From Oharaeibacter diazotrophicus (lineage in GTDB: Bacteria; Pseudomonadota; Alphaproteobacteria; Rhizobiales; Pleomorphomonadaceae): 64,000 bases of DNA. The translations under genes and the position numbers were made by a program. Under the pieces are notes generated by a model. That model did not search any database. It was given only the letters and a program-made list of their open reading frames with translations, and was not told the DNA's origin. Numbering within the stretch: the stretch's first letter is position 1; every line of letters starts with the position of its first letter. Where the stretch lies: assembly GCF_004362745.1 (NCBI RefSeq), contig NZ_SNXY01000006.1:868001-932000 (forward strand), in the 5' to 3' direction. Positions 35,959 to 44,752 of the stretch are shown in pieces.

Positions 35959-36258
35959 TTACGACGGCTTCCTCAGGTGTTCCGGCAACTGCGGCTCGCG
36001 CCCGACCAGATCGGCGAACAGGTGATCGAAGGCGGCGCCGTCCATCGCCGCCGCGAGGCCCTCGAGGGCCCGTTCGATCGCGTCCGCCTCCTCGGCGTCG
36101 AGCACGCGCACAGCGGTGTCGACGTGAACGAGCACCCGCGTGCCGGGCGCCTGCGCCCCGACGAGCAGCATCGACACCGCCCGGCGCTCGCCCCCCCGCC
36201 CGCACAGGGCGGTGAAGGGGCCGTCGTCGAGCACGGTCATCGGCACGCCGAGGCACAT
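35959..36258 (-). CDS. hupF: Hydrogenase chaperone HupF (HypC paralogue)
   Basis: 99 residues starting MCLGVPMTV, like HypC, with the same barrel pattern (RVLVHVDTAVRVLDAEEADAIERAL) and a longer C-terminal tail (LFADLVGREPQLPEHLRKPS) that is typical of HupF. In rhizobia HupF protects the large subunit during maturation in the presence of oxygen and works with HupK. It lies 14 bases after hupE. Confidence 0.93.
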   Translation of the reverse strand: MCLGVPMTVLDDGPFTALCGRGGERRAVSMLLVGAQAPGTRVLVHVDTAVRVLDAEEADAIERALEGLAAAMDGAAFDHLFADLVGREPQLPEHLRKPS

Positions 36259-36272
36259 GGCGCTTCCTCCGC

Positions 36273-36860
36273 TCAGCCGGCGACGAGCATGACGCCGATC
36301 GCCGCCACCACGGCGCCGAGGCCGCGCGCGGCGACCAGCGACAGCCGCGGCAGCACCAGGCCGAGGCCGAGGCCGGCGGCGTGCAGCAGCACGGTGGCGG
36401 TCACGAAGCCGAGGCCGTAGAGCGCCGGCGAGGCCATCTCGGGCATTTCGGCACCGTGGGCGTAGCCGTGGAACAGGCCGAGGAAGCCGACCAGCGCGGC
36501 GGCGGCCGCGGCGGGCACGCGCACCGCGAAGGCGGTGAGGAGCCCCAGCACCACCACGGAGGCGGCGATCATCGGCTCGACCGCGGGCAGCGCCACGCCG
36601 GCGACGCCGAGGACGGCACCGAGCGAGAGCACGCCGACGAAGGCGGCGGGCACGGCCAGCATCGCCCGGCCGCCGAGCGTCGCGGCCCACAGGCCGACGG
36701 CGACCATGGCGGCAACGTGGTCGAGGCCCGATACCGGGTGCAGGAAGCCGGCGGCGAGGCCGGCATGGTCGTGGGCGCCGACGCCGACGTGGGCGAGGGC
36801 GGCGGTCGGGGCCAGGGCGAGCCCGGCGGCGAGCGCGGTGCGGCGGAAGGCGAAGCGCAT
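36273..36860 (-). CDS. hupE: HupE/UreJ-family nickel permease
   Basis: 195 residues with a signal sequence (MRFAFRRTALAAGLALAPTAALA) and about six transmembrane segments. The nickel motif HPVSGLDHVAAM and the later FHGYAHGAEMP are the conserved histidine motifs of HupE/UreJ transporters. It supplies nickel for the hydrogenase. It sits between hupD and hupF as in Rhizobium leguminosarum. The 80-bp gap upstream contains an imperfect hairpin. Confidence 0.93.
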   Translation of the reverse strand: MRFAFRRTALAAGLALAPTAALAHVGVGAHDHAGLAAGFLHPVSGLDHVAAMVAVGLWAATLGGRAMLAVPAAFVGVLSLGAVLGVAGVALPAVEPMIAASVVVLGLLTAFAVRVPAAAAAALVGFLGLFHGYAHGAEMPEMASPALYGLGFVTATVLLHAAGLGLGLVLPRLSLVAARGLGAVVAAIGVMLVAG

Positions 36861-36880
36861 CCTCGTTGTTCCTCCTGGAG

Positions 36881-36919
36881 GACCGGAGCGGCCCGCCCTT
36901 CCCCGGGCGGCCGCGGGTC
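36881..36919 (-). other. Intercistronic hairpin between hupD and hupE
   Basis: An imperfect GC stem (GCGGCC/GGCCGC core, extended by GCCC/GGGC and GACC/GGTC with small bulges) occupies about half of the 80-base gap. No T tract follows on the minus strand. It may be an mRNA-stabilising or processing element separating structural genes from accessory genes, but this is speculative. Confidence 0.35.
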
Positions 36920-36940
36920 GTGTTCTCGGGTTCGGACGGG

Positions 36941-37519
36941 CTAGGCCGCCACGTCCTCGCCGCGCCGCTCGTAGGCGGCGTGGCCGATGTCGTTGAGGAG
37001 CAGGCCGTCGGCCTCGGCGAGCGGTACCGGCCGTTCGCGGACGTCGAGGCCCCAGCCACGCAGGACCGCGGCGGCCGCCTCGATCGCCGGGCCGATCACC
37101 GCGGCGACCGGCGCGGTCAGCGGACCGCCCCAGTCCTCGAGGTCGAGCGGTTGGCAGCCGATCAGGACGAGCCGCTCGGGATAGTCGCCGAGCAGGTCCG
37201 CGGCCGAGAGCACCTCCTGGAAGCCGGTCTGGTGCAGGCTCATCTTCTTGGCGCCGGTGAACTTCGGCACCTCGTCGTCCTCGACGATCTTCAGCGTGCC
37301 CGGCACGAGGCCGTAGTCGATCGCGTCGAACACCAGCAGGCGGTCGGCCTCCTGGACGAAGTTGACGAGGTAGAGGCCCTGGGTGCCGCCGTCGAGCAGC
37401 GTCACCCCCTCGGGCAGTTCGTAGCGGCGGTGGAAGGCCTCGACGGCGCGCACGCCGAAGCCCTCGTCCGCCCACAGGATGTTGCCGATGCCGAGCACCA
37501 GCGTGCGGGGGGCGGCCAT
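36941..37519 (-). CDS. hupD: Hydrogenase maturation endopeptidase HupD
   Basis: 192 residues of the HybD-type aspartyl-like, nickel-dependent protease family. Nickel-binding positions are in GIGNILWADEGFGVRAVE, LLDGGTQGLYLV and MSLHQTGFQE. It removes the short C-terminal extension of HupL after nickel insertion. The tail (HAAYERRGEDVAA) is unremarkable. It starts 5 bases after the hupC stop. Confidence 0.95.
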   Translation of the reverse strand: MAAPRTLVLGIGNILWADEGFGVRAVEAFHRRYELPEGVTLLDGGTQGLYLVNFVQEADRLLVFDAIDYGLVPGTLKIVEDDEVPKFTGAKKMSLHQTGFQEVLSAADLLGDYPERLVLIGCQPLDLEDWGGPLTAPVAAVIGPAIEAAAAVLRGWGLDVRERPVPLAEADGLLLNDIGHAAYERRGEDVAA

Positions 37520-37524
37520 GGCGC

Positions 37525-38271
37525 TCAGTCCTCCCGCTCGTCGCGGAACTGGCGCTCGCCGGAGATCATGGTCGAGATCATGGTCTGCCGGCTCATGATG
37601 TCCTCCCGGATCGCCGCGTAGACGTGGACGATCACGAAGGTCACGATCACCCACATGCCGAGGTGGTGCAGGGTGTGGACGTCCTGGCTGTTGGGGAACA
37701 GCGTGAACACCCAGCCGAACAGCGCGTATTGCCAGCTGTCGCGCCCCGCGCCCTCCGAATAGAGCGCGAAGCCGGTGACGATCATGCCGATGGTGAACAG
37801 CGTGAACATCACGAACATCGCGATCTGGGCCAGCGGATTGTGGCCGACGTACTTCTTCGGCTCCTTGGCCAGGAACATGTACCAGCGCAGCTCCTGCAGC
37901 ACGCCGGCGCGCCACGTCCGGTTCCAGAACGGCACGTAGAAGATCTGGCGGGCGTGGGAATTGCCGACGAAGCCCCAGTAGATCCGCATCAGGAAGCCCA
38001 CCGCCAGCACGTAGCCGGCGGCGAAGTGGGCGAAGCGGATGTAGCCGAAGTAGAAGGTGTCGTAGGCCTCGCCGCCGACCGCGGGCGGCGGCGAGCCGAT
38101 GAAGTAGCCGGTCACCGCGAGCACCACGATGGAGAGCGCGTTGACCCAGTGCCAGAGCCGGACCGGCGCCTCGTAGACGTAGATGGTCGGCCGGCCGATC
38201 ACCTTCTCGTCGGCGAAGTCGACGACGCCGGTGAAGTGGTTGTGCTTGCCCGATCCCGGGACGTCCGTCAT
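37525..38271 (-). CDS. hupC: Ni/Fe-hydrogenase b-type cytochrome HupC
   Basis: 248 residues and four transmembrane segments with haem-ligating histidines (RLWHWVNALSIVVLAVTGYFIG; FAHFAAGYVLAVGFLMRIYWGF; HTLHHLGMWVIVTFVIVHVYAAI). It anchors HupSL to the membrane and passes electrons to the quinone pool. The conserved EAPVRLWHW sequence is the family's N-terminal mark. It starts 10 bases after hupL. Confidence 0.95.
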   Translation of the reverse strand: MTDVPGSGKHNHFTGVVDFADEKVIGRPTIYVYEAPVRLWHWVNALSIVVLAVTGYFIGSPPPAVGGEAYDTFYFGYIRFAHFAAGYVLAVGFLMRIYWGFVGNSHARQIFYVPFWNRTWRAGVLQELRWYMFLAKEPKKYVGHNPLAQIAMFVMFTLFTIGMIVTGFALYSEGAGRDSWQYALFGWVFTLFPNSQDVHTLHHLGMWVIVTFVIVHVYAAIREDIMSRQTMISTMISGERQFRDERED

Positions 38272-38281
38272 GACCGCCTCC

Positions 38282-40072
38282 TCAGCGCACGGTGACGGTG
38301 GCCATGTCCTGCCCGTCGGGCGACATGACGTGGGTCGAGCAGGCGAGGCACGGGTCGAACGAGTGCAGCGTGCGCAGGATCTCGAGCGGCTGGGTCGGAT
38401 CGGCCATCGGCGTGTCCATCAGCGCCGCCTCGAAGGCGCCGATGTTGCCGGCGGGATCGCGCGGACTGCCGTTCCAGGTGGTCGGCACGACGCACTGGTA
38501 GTTGTCGATCTTGCCGTTCTCGACCTTGATCCAGTGCGCCAGCGCACCGCGCGGGGCCTCGGTGAAGCCGAAGCCCTTGGCCTGGGCCGGCCACGCCTTC
38601 GGGTCCCACTTGTCGACGTTGGCGGTGTTGAGGTCGCCGGCGACGATGTTCGCCATCAGCTTGTCCTGGAAGTAACGCAGCTCGCGCGCCGCCCACTGGC
38701 ACTCGAGGGCCCGGGCCGCGGTCCGACCGAGCGTCGAGAACAGCGCCGACAGCGGCAGGCCGAGGTCGGTCAGGAGCTTGTCGGCGGGCTCCTTGAACTC
38801 GGGCTTGCCCTGGGCGTAGCCGATCACGTAGCGGGCGAGCGGGCCGACCTCGACGGCGTTGCCCTTCCAGCGCGGCGACTTGATCCAGGAATACTTGCCG
38901 CCCTCGTCGAGCGCCTCGATGTTGGTGCGGGTGCCCTTGGCGTTCGGGCCGAGCACGTAGTTCGGCTCGGTGACGCCGTCCCAGGGGTGCAGGCCCTTGG
39001 TCTCGTCCGGGTACTTGTACCAGGAGTGCGTGACGAACTCCTGGATCTGCTCGGGATCGGCGTGGTCGATCGGCATCACCTCGGCGAGGTTGCCGTTGAG
39101 GATCACGCCGTGCGGCAGCTTCAGCGACGACGGCGAGTAGTCGTTGGCGTGCTCGGGGATGTCGCCATAGCTCATCACCGACTTGCCCGACAGGCCACCA
39201 CCGTAGAGCCAGTCCTTGTAGAACGAGCCGATCGCCTGCACGTCCGGCAGGTAGACCTGCTCGGTGAAGGTGACGATCTGGTCGATGATCGAGGAGACGA
39301 GGTTGAGCCGCTCCATGTTGACCGCGCCGACCGCGCCGACGCCGTCGACGTTGATCGCGCAGGGCACGCCGCCGACCAGCCAGTTCGGATGGGGGTTCTT
39401 GCCGCCGTAGATCGTGTGGATCTTGACGATCTCCTTCTGGAAGTCGAGCGCCTCCAGATAGTGCGCCACCGCCATCAGGTTGGCCTCGGGCGGCAGCTTG
39501 TAGGCGGCGTGGCCCCAGTAGCCGTTCTTGAAGGGGCCGAGCTGGCCGCTTTCGACGAACTTCTTCAGACGCGTCTGCAGGTCCTTGAAATAGCCCGGGG
39601 ACGACAGCGGCCACGCCGAGATCGACTGCGCCAGCGCGCTGGTCGCCTTCGGGTCGGCCGACAGCGCCGAGACCACGTCGACCCAGTCGAGCGCGTGCAG
39701 GTGGTAGAAGTGCACGATGTGGTCGTGCACCTGCAGCACCAGCTGCATGATGTTGCGGATCGAATTGGCGTTCTCGGGAATGGTGATGCCGAGCGCGTTC
39801 TCGACCGCGCGCACCGACGTCAGCGCGTGGGTACCGGTGCAGACGCCGCAGATGCGTTCGGTGAAGGCCCAGGCGTCGCGCGGGTCGCGGCCCTTGAGGA
39901 TGACCTCGATGCCGCGCCACATCGTGCCGGTCGACACGGCGTTGCGGATGACGTTGTTCTCGTCGACGTTGACCTCGACGCGCATGTGGCCCTCGATCCG
40001 GGTGACCGGATCGACGACGATGCGCTGGCCGGAATTGTCGAGGCTGAAGCCGTTGGGGGTCTGGATGCCCAT
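38282..40072 (-). CDS. hupL: Uptake NiFe-hydrogenase large subunit HupL
   Basis: 596 residues. The four nickel-binding cysteines are present: RICGVCTG (C75, C78) and DPCLACSTH (C575, C578). A 15-residue C-terminal extension ([15 protein letters not shown]) follows the terminal histidine and is the HupD cleavage peptide, so the coded protein is an unprocessed precursor. The sequence resembles membrane-bound group 1d enzymes such as E. coli HyaB. The start [15 protein letters not shown] lies 41 bases after hupS. Confidence 0.97.
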   Translation of the reverse strand: MGIQTPNGFSLDNSGQRIVVDPVTRIEGHMRVEVNVDENNVIRNAVSTGTMWRGIEVILKGRDPRDAWAFTERICGVCTGTHALTSVRAVENALGITIPENANSIRNIMQLVLQVHDHIVHFYHLHALDWVDVVSALSADPKATSALAQSISAWPLSSPGYFKDLQTRLKKFVESGQLGPFKNGYWGHAAYKLPPEANLMAVAHYLEALDFQKEIVKIHTIYGGKNPHPNWLVGGVPCAINVDGVGAVGAVNMERLNLVSSIIDQIVTFTEQVYLPDVQAIGSFYKDWLYGGGLSGKSVMSYGDIPEHANDYSPSSLKLPHGVILNGNLAEVMPIDHADPEQIQEFVTHSWYKYPDETKGLHPWDGVTEPNYVLGPNAKGTRTNIEALDEGGKYSWIKSPRWKGNAVEVGPLARYVIGYAQGKPEFKEPADKLLTDLGLPLSALFSTLGRTAARALECQWAARELRYFQDKLMANIVAGDLNTANVDKWDPKAWPAQAKGFGFTEAPRGALAHWIKVENGKIDNYQCVVPTTWNGSPRDPAGNIGAFEAALMDTPMADPTQPLEILRTLHSFDPCLACSTHVMSPDGQDMATVTVR

Positions 40073-40113
40073 GGGTGGCGGTCCTGGCGGGAAGTTCGGG
40101 GACGGGGTTTCGG

Positions 40114-41187
40114 TCAGTCGCGCTTGGTGGTCAGGCGCTTGACCGTGGTGACCGCGGCGTGCGCGACCACGGCCGCGCCGACCGCGCCGGCGACCGTCGC
40201 GCCGATCTTGTCGGCGTTGGCCTCGACGCCGAACTCGCGGATCGTGGTGAGCCGGTCGTAGAACGAGCCCTTGTCCCAGAAGCCCTCCTCGGAGCAGCCG
40301 ATGCAGCCGTGGCCGGACTGGATCGGGAAGGAGACGCCGCCGTTCCAGCGGGTGGTGGAGCAGGCGTTGTAGGTGGTCGGGCCCTTGCAGCCCATCTTGT
40401 AGAGGCAGTAGCCCTTGCGCGCGCCCTCGTCGTCCCAGCTCTCGACGAACTGGCCGGCGTCGAAATGCGGCCGGCGGTAGCACTTGTCGTGGATGCGCTG
40501 GCTGTAGAACATCTTGGGCCGACCCTGGCGGTCGAGCTCGGGCAGGCGGCCGAAGGTGGTGACGTAGGTGACGACGCCGGTCATCACCTCGGCGATCGGC
40601 GGGCAGCCGGGCACCTTGATGATCGGCTTGTTCTTGATGACCTTGTCGATCGGGGTCGCCTGGGTCGGGTTCGGCTTGGCGGCCTGGACGCAGCCCCAGG
40701 AGGCGCAGGCGCCCCAGGCGATGATCGCCATGGCGTCCTCGGCCATCCACTTCAGCTTCTCGACGAACGGCTTGCCGCCGTCGATGCAGAACATGCCGTC
40801 CTCGTTGAGCGGCGGGTTGCCCTCGACCGCAAGGATGTACTGGCCCTTGTACTTCTCCTTGGTCTCCTCGAGGATCGCCTCGGCCTGGTGTCCGGCGGCG
40901 GCCATGATGGTGTCGTCGTAGTCGAGCGAGATCATCGACAGCACGACGTCCTTCACCAGCGGATGGGCCGAGCGGATGAAGCTCTCCGAGCAGCAGGTGC
41001 ACTCGAGGCCGTGCATCCAGATCACCGGCGTGCGCGGCTTGGTCTCGAGCGCGTACGCCATCTCGGTGGCGGCTACCGGCCCGAGGCCGAGCGAGGCGGC
41101 CGTGAGGTTGCAGAACTTCACGAAGCTGCGGCGGGTGATGCCCTGGCGGCGGATCACCTCGTAGAACGTCTCGATGTTCGAGCCCAT
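40114..41187 (-). CDS. hupS: Uptake NiFe-hydrogenase small subunit HupS, oxygen-tolerant type
   Basis: 357 residues. A Tat signal (RRSFVK, R19-R20) ends near [11 protein letters not shown], so the mature chain would start at about L47. All six cysteines of the oxygen-tolerant proximal 4Fe-3S cluster are present: C63, C65, C66 in GLECTCC, C161 and C166 in GACASWGC, and C195 in PGCPP. Ligands of the medial and distal clusters follow ([30 protein letters not shown]). A C-terminal membrane helix ([15 protein letters not shown]) anchors it to HupC. It is the first gene of the operon. Confidence 0.97.
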   Translation of the reverse strand: MGSNIETFYEVIRRQGITRRSFVKFCNLTAASLGLGPVAATEMAYALETKPRTPVIWMHGLECTCCSESFIRSAHPLVKDVVLSMISLDYDDTIMAAAGHQAEAILEETKEKYKGQYILAVEGNPPLNEDGMFCIDGGKPFVEKLKWMAEDAMAIIAWGACASWGCVQAAKPNPTQATPIDKVIKNKPIIKVPGCPPIAEVMTGVVTYVTTFGRLPELDRQGRPKMFYSQRIHDKCYRRPHFDAGQFVESWDDEGARKGYCLYKMGCKGPTTYNACSTTRWNGGVSFPIQSGHGCIGCSEEGFWDKGSFYDRLTTIREFGVEANADKIGATVAGAVGAAVVAHAAVTTVKRLTTKRD

Positions 41188-41238
41188 TTCCCTCCCCCGA
41201 TCGTTTCGCAGGCGCTCACGGCGCTCTCGGAAGGGAAT

Positions 41239-41254
41239 GGCAAGGACCGTGCCG
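41239..41254 (-). promoter_or_regulatory. Sigma-54 (-24/-12) promoter of the hup-hyp operon
   Basis: On the minus strand, cGGCAC-N5-TTGCc (41254 to 41239) matches the consensus TGGCAC-N5-TTGC at all but the first base, with exact GG/GC spacing. The predicted transcription start (about 41228) is about 41 bases upstream of the hupS ATG. The operon itself encodes a HupR activator with an intact GAFTGA loop, which supports sigma-54 control. Confidence 0.8.
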
Positions 41255-41276
41255 AAGTCGGCCGATTGCAGAAAAG

Positions 41277-41290
41277 CCCGGATTTCCGGG
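41277..41290. promoter_or_regulatory. Inverted repeat just upstream of the hup promoter
   Basis: CCCGGA-TT-TCCGGG is a perfect inverted repeat at about -49 to -62 from the predicted start. It could be an operator or an accidental GC palindrome. It lies between the sigma-54 promoter and the more distal repeat at 41362-41380. Confidence 0.3.
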
Positions 41291-41361
41291 ACCGGCTTTC
41301 AGATTCCTTGAAGCGGGGAGAAGGAAAACCTGACGGTGATGGATACCCGCCGGACGGCTCA

Positions 41362-41380
41362 CTGGAAGCATGGTTTCCAG
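41362..41380. promoter_or_regulatory. Candidate upstream activator site for HupR
   Basis: CTGGAA-N7-TTCCAG is a perfect 6-bp inverted repeat centred at about -143 from the predicted hupS start, the distance typical of enhancer-binding proteins. It does not match the TTG-N5-CAA HupR site known from Rhodobacter, so the assignment is by position and symmetry only. Confidence 0.35.
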
Positions 41381-41487
41381 ATTCTCGCGCGCCGGGTCGG
41401 CGCGTGCTGCACCGCACGCGGCGGTCGCCCCTCCCGCCGCCCGCCTCGGGATGCTAGGCAGGCTGATCTCTCCCGAGGAGCATCGCC

Positions 41488-42171
41488 ATGGCTTTCGCCG
41501 TTCCCGCCCCCGCCGTTGCCGTCGTGCCGGTCGCCGGCGGCGACCTGTTCCCGGTCCGCCGCGTCCACTGCGTCGGCCGGAACTACGCCGAGCACGCCCG
41601 CGAGATGGGTGGCGACCCCACCCGCGATGCGCCGTTCTTCTTCTCCAAGCCGGCCGACGCGCTGGTGACCCACGGCGCCCCGGTGCCCTACCCGCCCGCG
41701 ACCTCCGACTTCCACTTCGAAATGGAACTGGTGGTGGCGATCGGCACCGGCGGCGCCGACATCGCCGTCGCCGACGCCCTGAACCACGTCTTCGGCTACG
41801 CCGCCGGCCTCGACATGACCCGGCGCGACCTCCAGGCCGCCGCCAAGAAAGCCGGCCGGCCCTGGGACATGGCCAAGGGCTTCGACAAGTCGGCGCCGAT
41901 CGGCGAGATCGCCCCGAAGATCGCGATCGGCCACCCCGACCGCGGCGCCATCGCGCTGACGGTGAACGGCGTCACCCGGCAGGCCGCCGACCTCGCCGAC
42001 ATGATCTGGAGCGTGCCGGAGATCGTCGCCCATCTCTCCGGGCTGGTCCGGCTCGAGCCAGGCGACCTGATCTTCACGGGCACGCCCGCGGGCGTCGGCG
42101 CGGTCACGCGCGGCGACGTGCTCGCCGGCCGGATCGAGGGCGTCGGCACGGTCGAGACGACGATCGTATGA
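41488..42171 (+). CDS. Fumarylacetoacetate hydrolase family protein
   Basis: 227 residues: the FAH-family core [16 protein letters not shown] (about 26-41), [11 protein letters not shown], metal-binding acidic residues in [13 protein letters not shown], the [15 protein letters not shown] helix, and [15 protein letters not shown] near the end. Members cleave acylpyruvates or decarboxylate oxaloacetate; the substrate here is unknown. GAGGAG lies about 8 bases upstream of the ATG. It is divergent from hupS across a 300-base region that holds the hup promoter, and a hairpin follows its stop. Confidence 0.9.
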   Translation: MAFAVPAPAVAVVPVAGGDLFPVRRVHCVGRNYAEHAREMGGDPTRDAPFFFSKPADALVTHGAPVPYPPATSDFHFEMELVVAIGTGGADIAVADALNHVFGYAAGLDMTRRDLQAAAKKAGRPWDMAKGFDKSAPIGEIAPKIAIGHPDRGAIALTVNGVTRQAADLADMIWSVPEIVAHLSGLVRLEPGDLIFTGTPAGVGAVTRGDVLAGRIEGVGTVETTIV

Positions 42172-42183
42172 GCCCGGCGACGT

Positions 42184-42227
42184 GAAAAAGCAGGAGGGCC
42201 GCATCGGCGACTGCGATGCGGCCCTCC
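42184..42227 (-). terminator. Terminator between convergent genes
   Basis: A perfect 14-bp stem (GGAGGGCCGCATCG at 42193-42206 with CGATGCGGCCCTCC at 42214-42227) and a 7-base loop. In the leftward direction the hairpin is followed by CTGCTTTTTCAC, so it mainly terminates the M20/uraD operon. It may also slow transcription from the FAH-family gene. Confidence 0.8.
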
Positions 42228-42257
42228 AGGAACGCTTCTCCGTATCGACCGCTCCGT

Positions 42258-43475
42258 TCAGTCGGCCTTCAGGAGGTCGGCCAGCGTCAGTGCCACCACC
42301 TCGGTGGCGGCCTTCAGGTCCGAAAGTTGGAGGTGCTCGTCGGCGGCGTGGGCGTTGGCCTCGAGGATCGAGCGCGGACCGGCACCGTAGAGGATGGTCG
42401 GCACGCCGGCGGCGGCGTAGTGGCGGGCGTCGGTGTAGAGCGGCACGCCGGTTGGCGCGACGGCGACGCCGAGCACGTCGGCGGCGTGGCGCTCGAGGCT
42501 CTCGATCATCGGCTCGACGCCCGGCAGCGGCCGCAGCGGCTCGGCCAGCATGATGCGGCGGCACTCGACCTCGAGGCCCGGCAGCTTCGGCGCGGCGGCC
42601 TCGATCAGCGCGATCAGCGCCGCCTCGACCTCGGTGCCGACCTCCTCGGGGATCAGACGGCGGTCGAGCCGCAGCACGATGCGGTCCGGCACCACGTTGG
42701 TGTTGATGCCGCCGGAGATCAGGCCGACCGTGACCTTCGGGCTGCCGATGCCTTTCTGCGCCGACATGGTGCCGGCGAGGCGCGCGCGCTCCTCGTAGAT
42801 CGCCTTCAGGATCGGCCAGGTCGCCTCGAGGGCGTCGACGCCGGTCTCGGGCATGGCGGCGTGGGCCTGCCGGCCGCGCACGACGACCTCGAGGTGGAGC
42901 ACGCCGTTGTGGGCGGTGGTGATGGCGTAGGAGAAGCCGGCGGAGATCGCGAGGTCGGGCTTGGAGAGGCCCTGCTCGATCAGCCACTTCGGACCGACGA
43001 AGCCGCCGGCCTCCTCGTCGTAGGTGAAGTGCAGCTCGATCGTGCCGTCGAGCGGCAGGCCCGAGGCGATCAGCGCCTTGAGGGCGAAGGCGTAGGTCGC
43101 GAAGTCGGACTTCGACACCGCGACGCCGCGGCCGTAGATCGCGCCACCGCGTTCCTCGGCGCCGTAGGGATCGGCGGTCCAGCCCTCGCCCGGCGGCACC
43201 ACGTCGCCGTGGGCGTTGAGGGCGATCACCGGCCCCTTGCCCGAGCCGAAGACGTGGCGCACGACGAGGTTGGTCACCGAGCGCATGCCGTGCTGGCGCA
43301 CGAAGGGCTCGGGCACCGGATGGCGCTCGACGGCGAAGCCCATCTTCTCGAGGAGGTCGGCCGCGACCTCGGCGTGCGGGCCGCAGTCGCCGGGCGGGTT
43401 GTCGCTCGGCACGCGCACCAGCGCCTTCAGGAACGCGACTTCGTCGGCGAAGGCCGACGCGACGATGGACTTCAT
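42258..43475 (-). CDS. M20-family metallopeptidase (ArgE/DapE type)
   Basis: 405 residues. Zinc-site motifs are NAHGDVVPPGEGW (His/Asp) and FTYDEEAGGFVG (Glu-Glu), and the lid domain has VVVRGRQAHAAMPETGVDALE. It hydrolyses an N-acyl or peptide bond; the substrate is not readable. It is co-directional and overlaps by 4 bases with an allantoate-amidohydrolase-like gene, which suggests that it belongs to ureide or N-carbamoyl compound breakdown. Confidence 0.88.
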   Translation of the reverse strand: MKSIVASAFADEVAFLKALVRVPSDNPPGDCGPHAEVAADLLEKMGFAVERHPVPEPFVRQHGMRSVTNLVVRHVFGSGKGPVIALNAHGDVVPPGEGWTADPYGAEERGGAIYGRGVAVSKSDFATYAFALKALIASGLPLDGTIELHFTYDEEAGGFVGPKWLIEQGLSKPDLAISAGFSYAITTAHNGVLHLEVVVRGRQAHAAMPETGVDALEATWPILKAIYEERARLAGTMSAQKGIGSPKVTVGLISGGINTNVVPDRIVLRLDRRLIPEEVGTEVEAALIALIEAAAPKLPGLEVECRRIMLAEPLRPLPGVEPMIESLERHAADVLGVAVAPTGVPLYTDARHYAAAGVPTILYGAGPRSILEANAHAADEHLQLSDLKAATEVVALTLADLLKAD

Positions 43476-44752
43476 CTCTCCCCTCCTCCTCGGGCCGTGT
43501 CGGCCTCCGCGGCCACCGCGGCCACGGCGCCGACCAGCGCCTCGACCGCGAGGCCGACGTCGGCGACCTCGGCGTATTCGTTCGGATTGTGACTGATGCC
43601 GCCGCGGCAACGCACGAACAGCATGGCGATGTCGCAGAGCGCGTGGACGGCGTGGCCGTCGTGGCCGGCGCCGGAGGTGAGCCGGCGCACCGGTATCCCC
43701 AGGTCGTCCACAGCCCGTCCAAAGGCGTTCCGCAGCCGTTCGGCGCAGGGCGTCGTCGGCGTATCGTGGTAGCGGTCCATCAGGTAGGACACGTTGCGCT
43801 TCTCGCAGATCGCGCCGAAACGGCGGCGGATCTCGGCGGCGGCGGCGGCGCGCGGCGGATCGGACTCGGCGCGCAGGTCGAGCGTGAAGCTCGCCCGCCG
43901 CGGGATCACGTTGACCGCGCCGGGCTCCAGCGACAGCCGCCCGACGGTCGCGACCATGTGGTCGTCGCGGCCGGCGCGGGCGACGTCCTCGACCGCGAGC
44001 ATCATCTCCGCGGTGGCGGCGAGGGCGTCGCGGCGCATGGTCATCGGCACGGTGCCGGCGTGGCCGGCTTCGCCCGAGACGGTGACATGGAAGCGCGACT
44101 GGCCGGCGATCGACGTAACGACGCCGAGCGGCAGGTTGTCGATTTCGAGCACCGGCCCCTGCTCGATGTGGACCTCGAGGTAGCCGAGCACGTCGTCCGG
44201 CGCATAGGCGGCGTCCGGGATGCGTTCGGGGTCGCAGCCGAAGCCGACCAGCGCCTCGCGCAACGTGACGCCGTCGGCGTCGGCCGAGCCGAGCGCGGCG
44301 GGGTCGAAGGTGCCTGCGATCGCGGAGGACGACGCGAGCGTGGTCGGGAAGCGCACGCCCTCCTCGTCGCCGAAGGCGAGCACGTCGAGCCCGAACGGCA
44401 GGCGGATACCGCGCGCCGCGAGTTCCTGCACCGCCAGGATGCCGGCGACGACGCCGAGCGTGCCGTCGTAACGGCCCGCGTCGACGACGGTGTCGATGTG
44501 CGAGCCGATCAGCAGGCGGCGATTCGCGGTCGGCCCGGACCGCGCGGGCGGCAGCGATCCGCGGACCGTGCCGAGCGCGTCGACCGAGACCGACAGGCCC
44601 GCCTCGCCCATCCAGCGCGCGACGAGGTCGACCGCGCGGCGATGCGCCGGCGACAGGTAGAGCCGGGTGATCCGGCCGTCCTCGTCGGAGAGGGCGGCCA
44701 GCGCGTCGAGCATCGCCTGGGCGCGGCGGCCGAGATCGAGCGCGGCGGTCAC
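43472..44752 (-). CDS. Allantoate amidohydrolase/N-carbamoylase-type M20 enzyme
   Basis: 426 residues of the AllC/HyuC branch: GSHIDTVVDAGRYDGTLGVVAGI (two-metal site), AFGDEEGVRFP, YLEVHIEQGPVLE, SGEAGHAGTVPMTMRRDAL and LTSGAGHDGHAV. The family cleaves allantoate, ureidoglycolate or N-carbamoyl amino acids. Linkage with uraD favours purine degradation. The GTG start at 44752 overlaps the uraD stop (GTGA), and the stop overlaps the next M20 gene by 4 bases. Confidence 0.85.
   Translation of the reverse strand: MTAALDLGRRAQAMLDALAALSDEDGRITRLYLSPAHRRAVDLVARWMGEAGLSVSVDALGTVRGSLPPARSGPTANRRLLIGSHIDTVVDAGRYDGTLGVVAGILAVQELAARGIRLPFGLDVLAFGDEEGVRFPTTLASSSAIAGTFDPAALGSADADGVTLREALVGFGCDPERIPDAAYAPDDVLGYLEVHIEQGPVLEIDNLPLGVVTSIAGQSRFHVTVSGEAGHAGTVPMTMRRDALAATAEMMLAVEDVARAGRDDHMVATVGRLSLEPGAVNVIPRRASFTLDLRAESDPPRAAAAAEIRRRFGAICEKRNVSYLMDRYHDTPTTPCAERLRNAFGRAVDDLGIPVRRLTSGAGHDGHAVHALCDIAMLFVRCRGGISHNPNEYAEVADVGLAVEALVGAVAAVAAEADTARGGGER

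Noticed and set aside
38183-40261. A 692-codon open frame antisense to hupL
   Set aside because: It is a mirror of the HupL reading frame, with no family-like sequence and no independent ribosome binding site.
41359-43722. A 787-codon minus-strand frame across the FAH-family and M20 genes
   Set aside because: It overlaps two well-supported genes in other frames and crosses a strong terminator; the sequence is Arg/Ala-rich filler.
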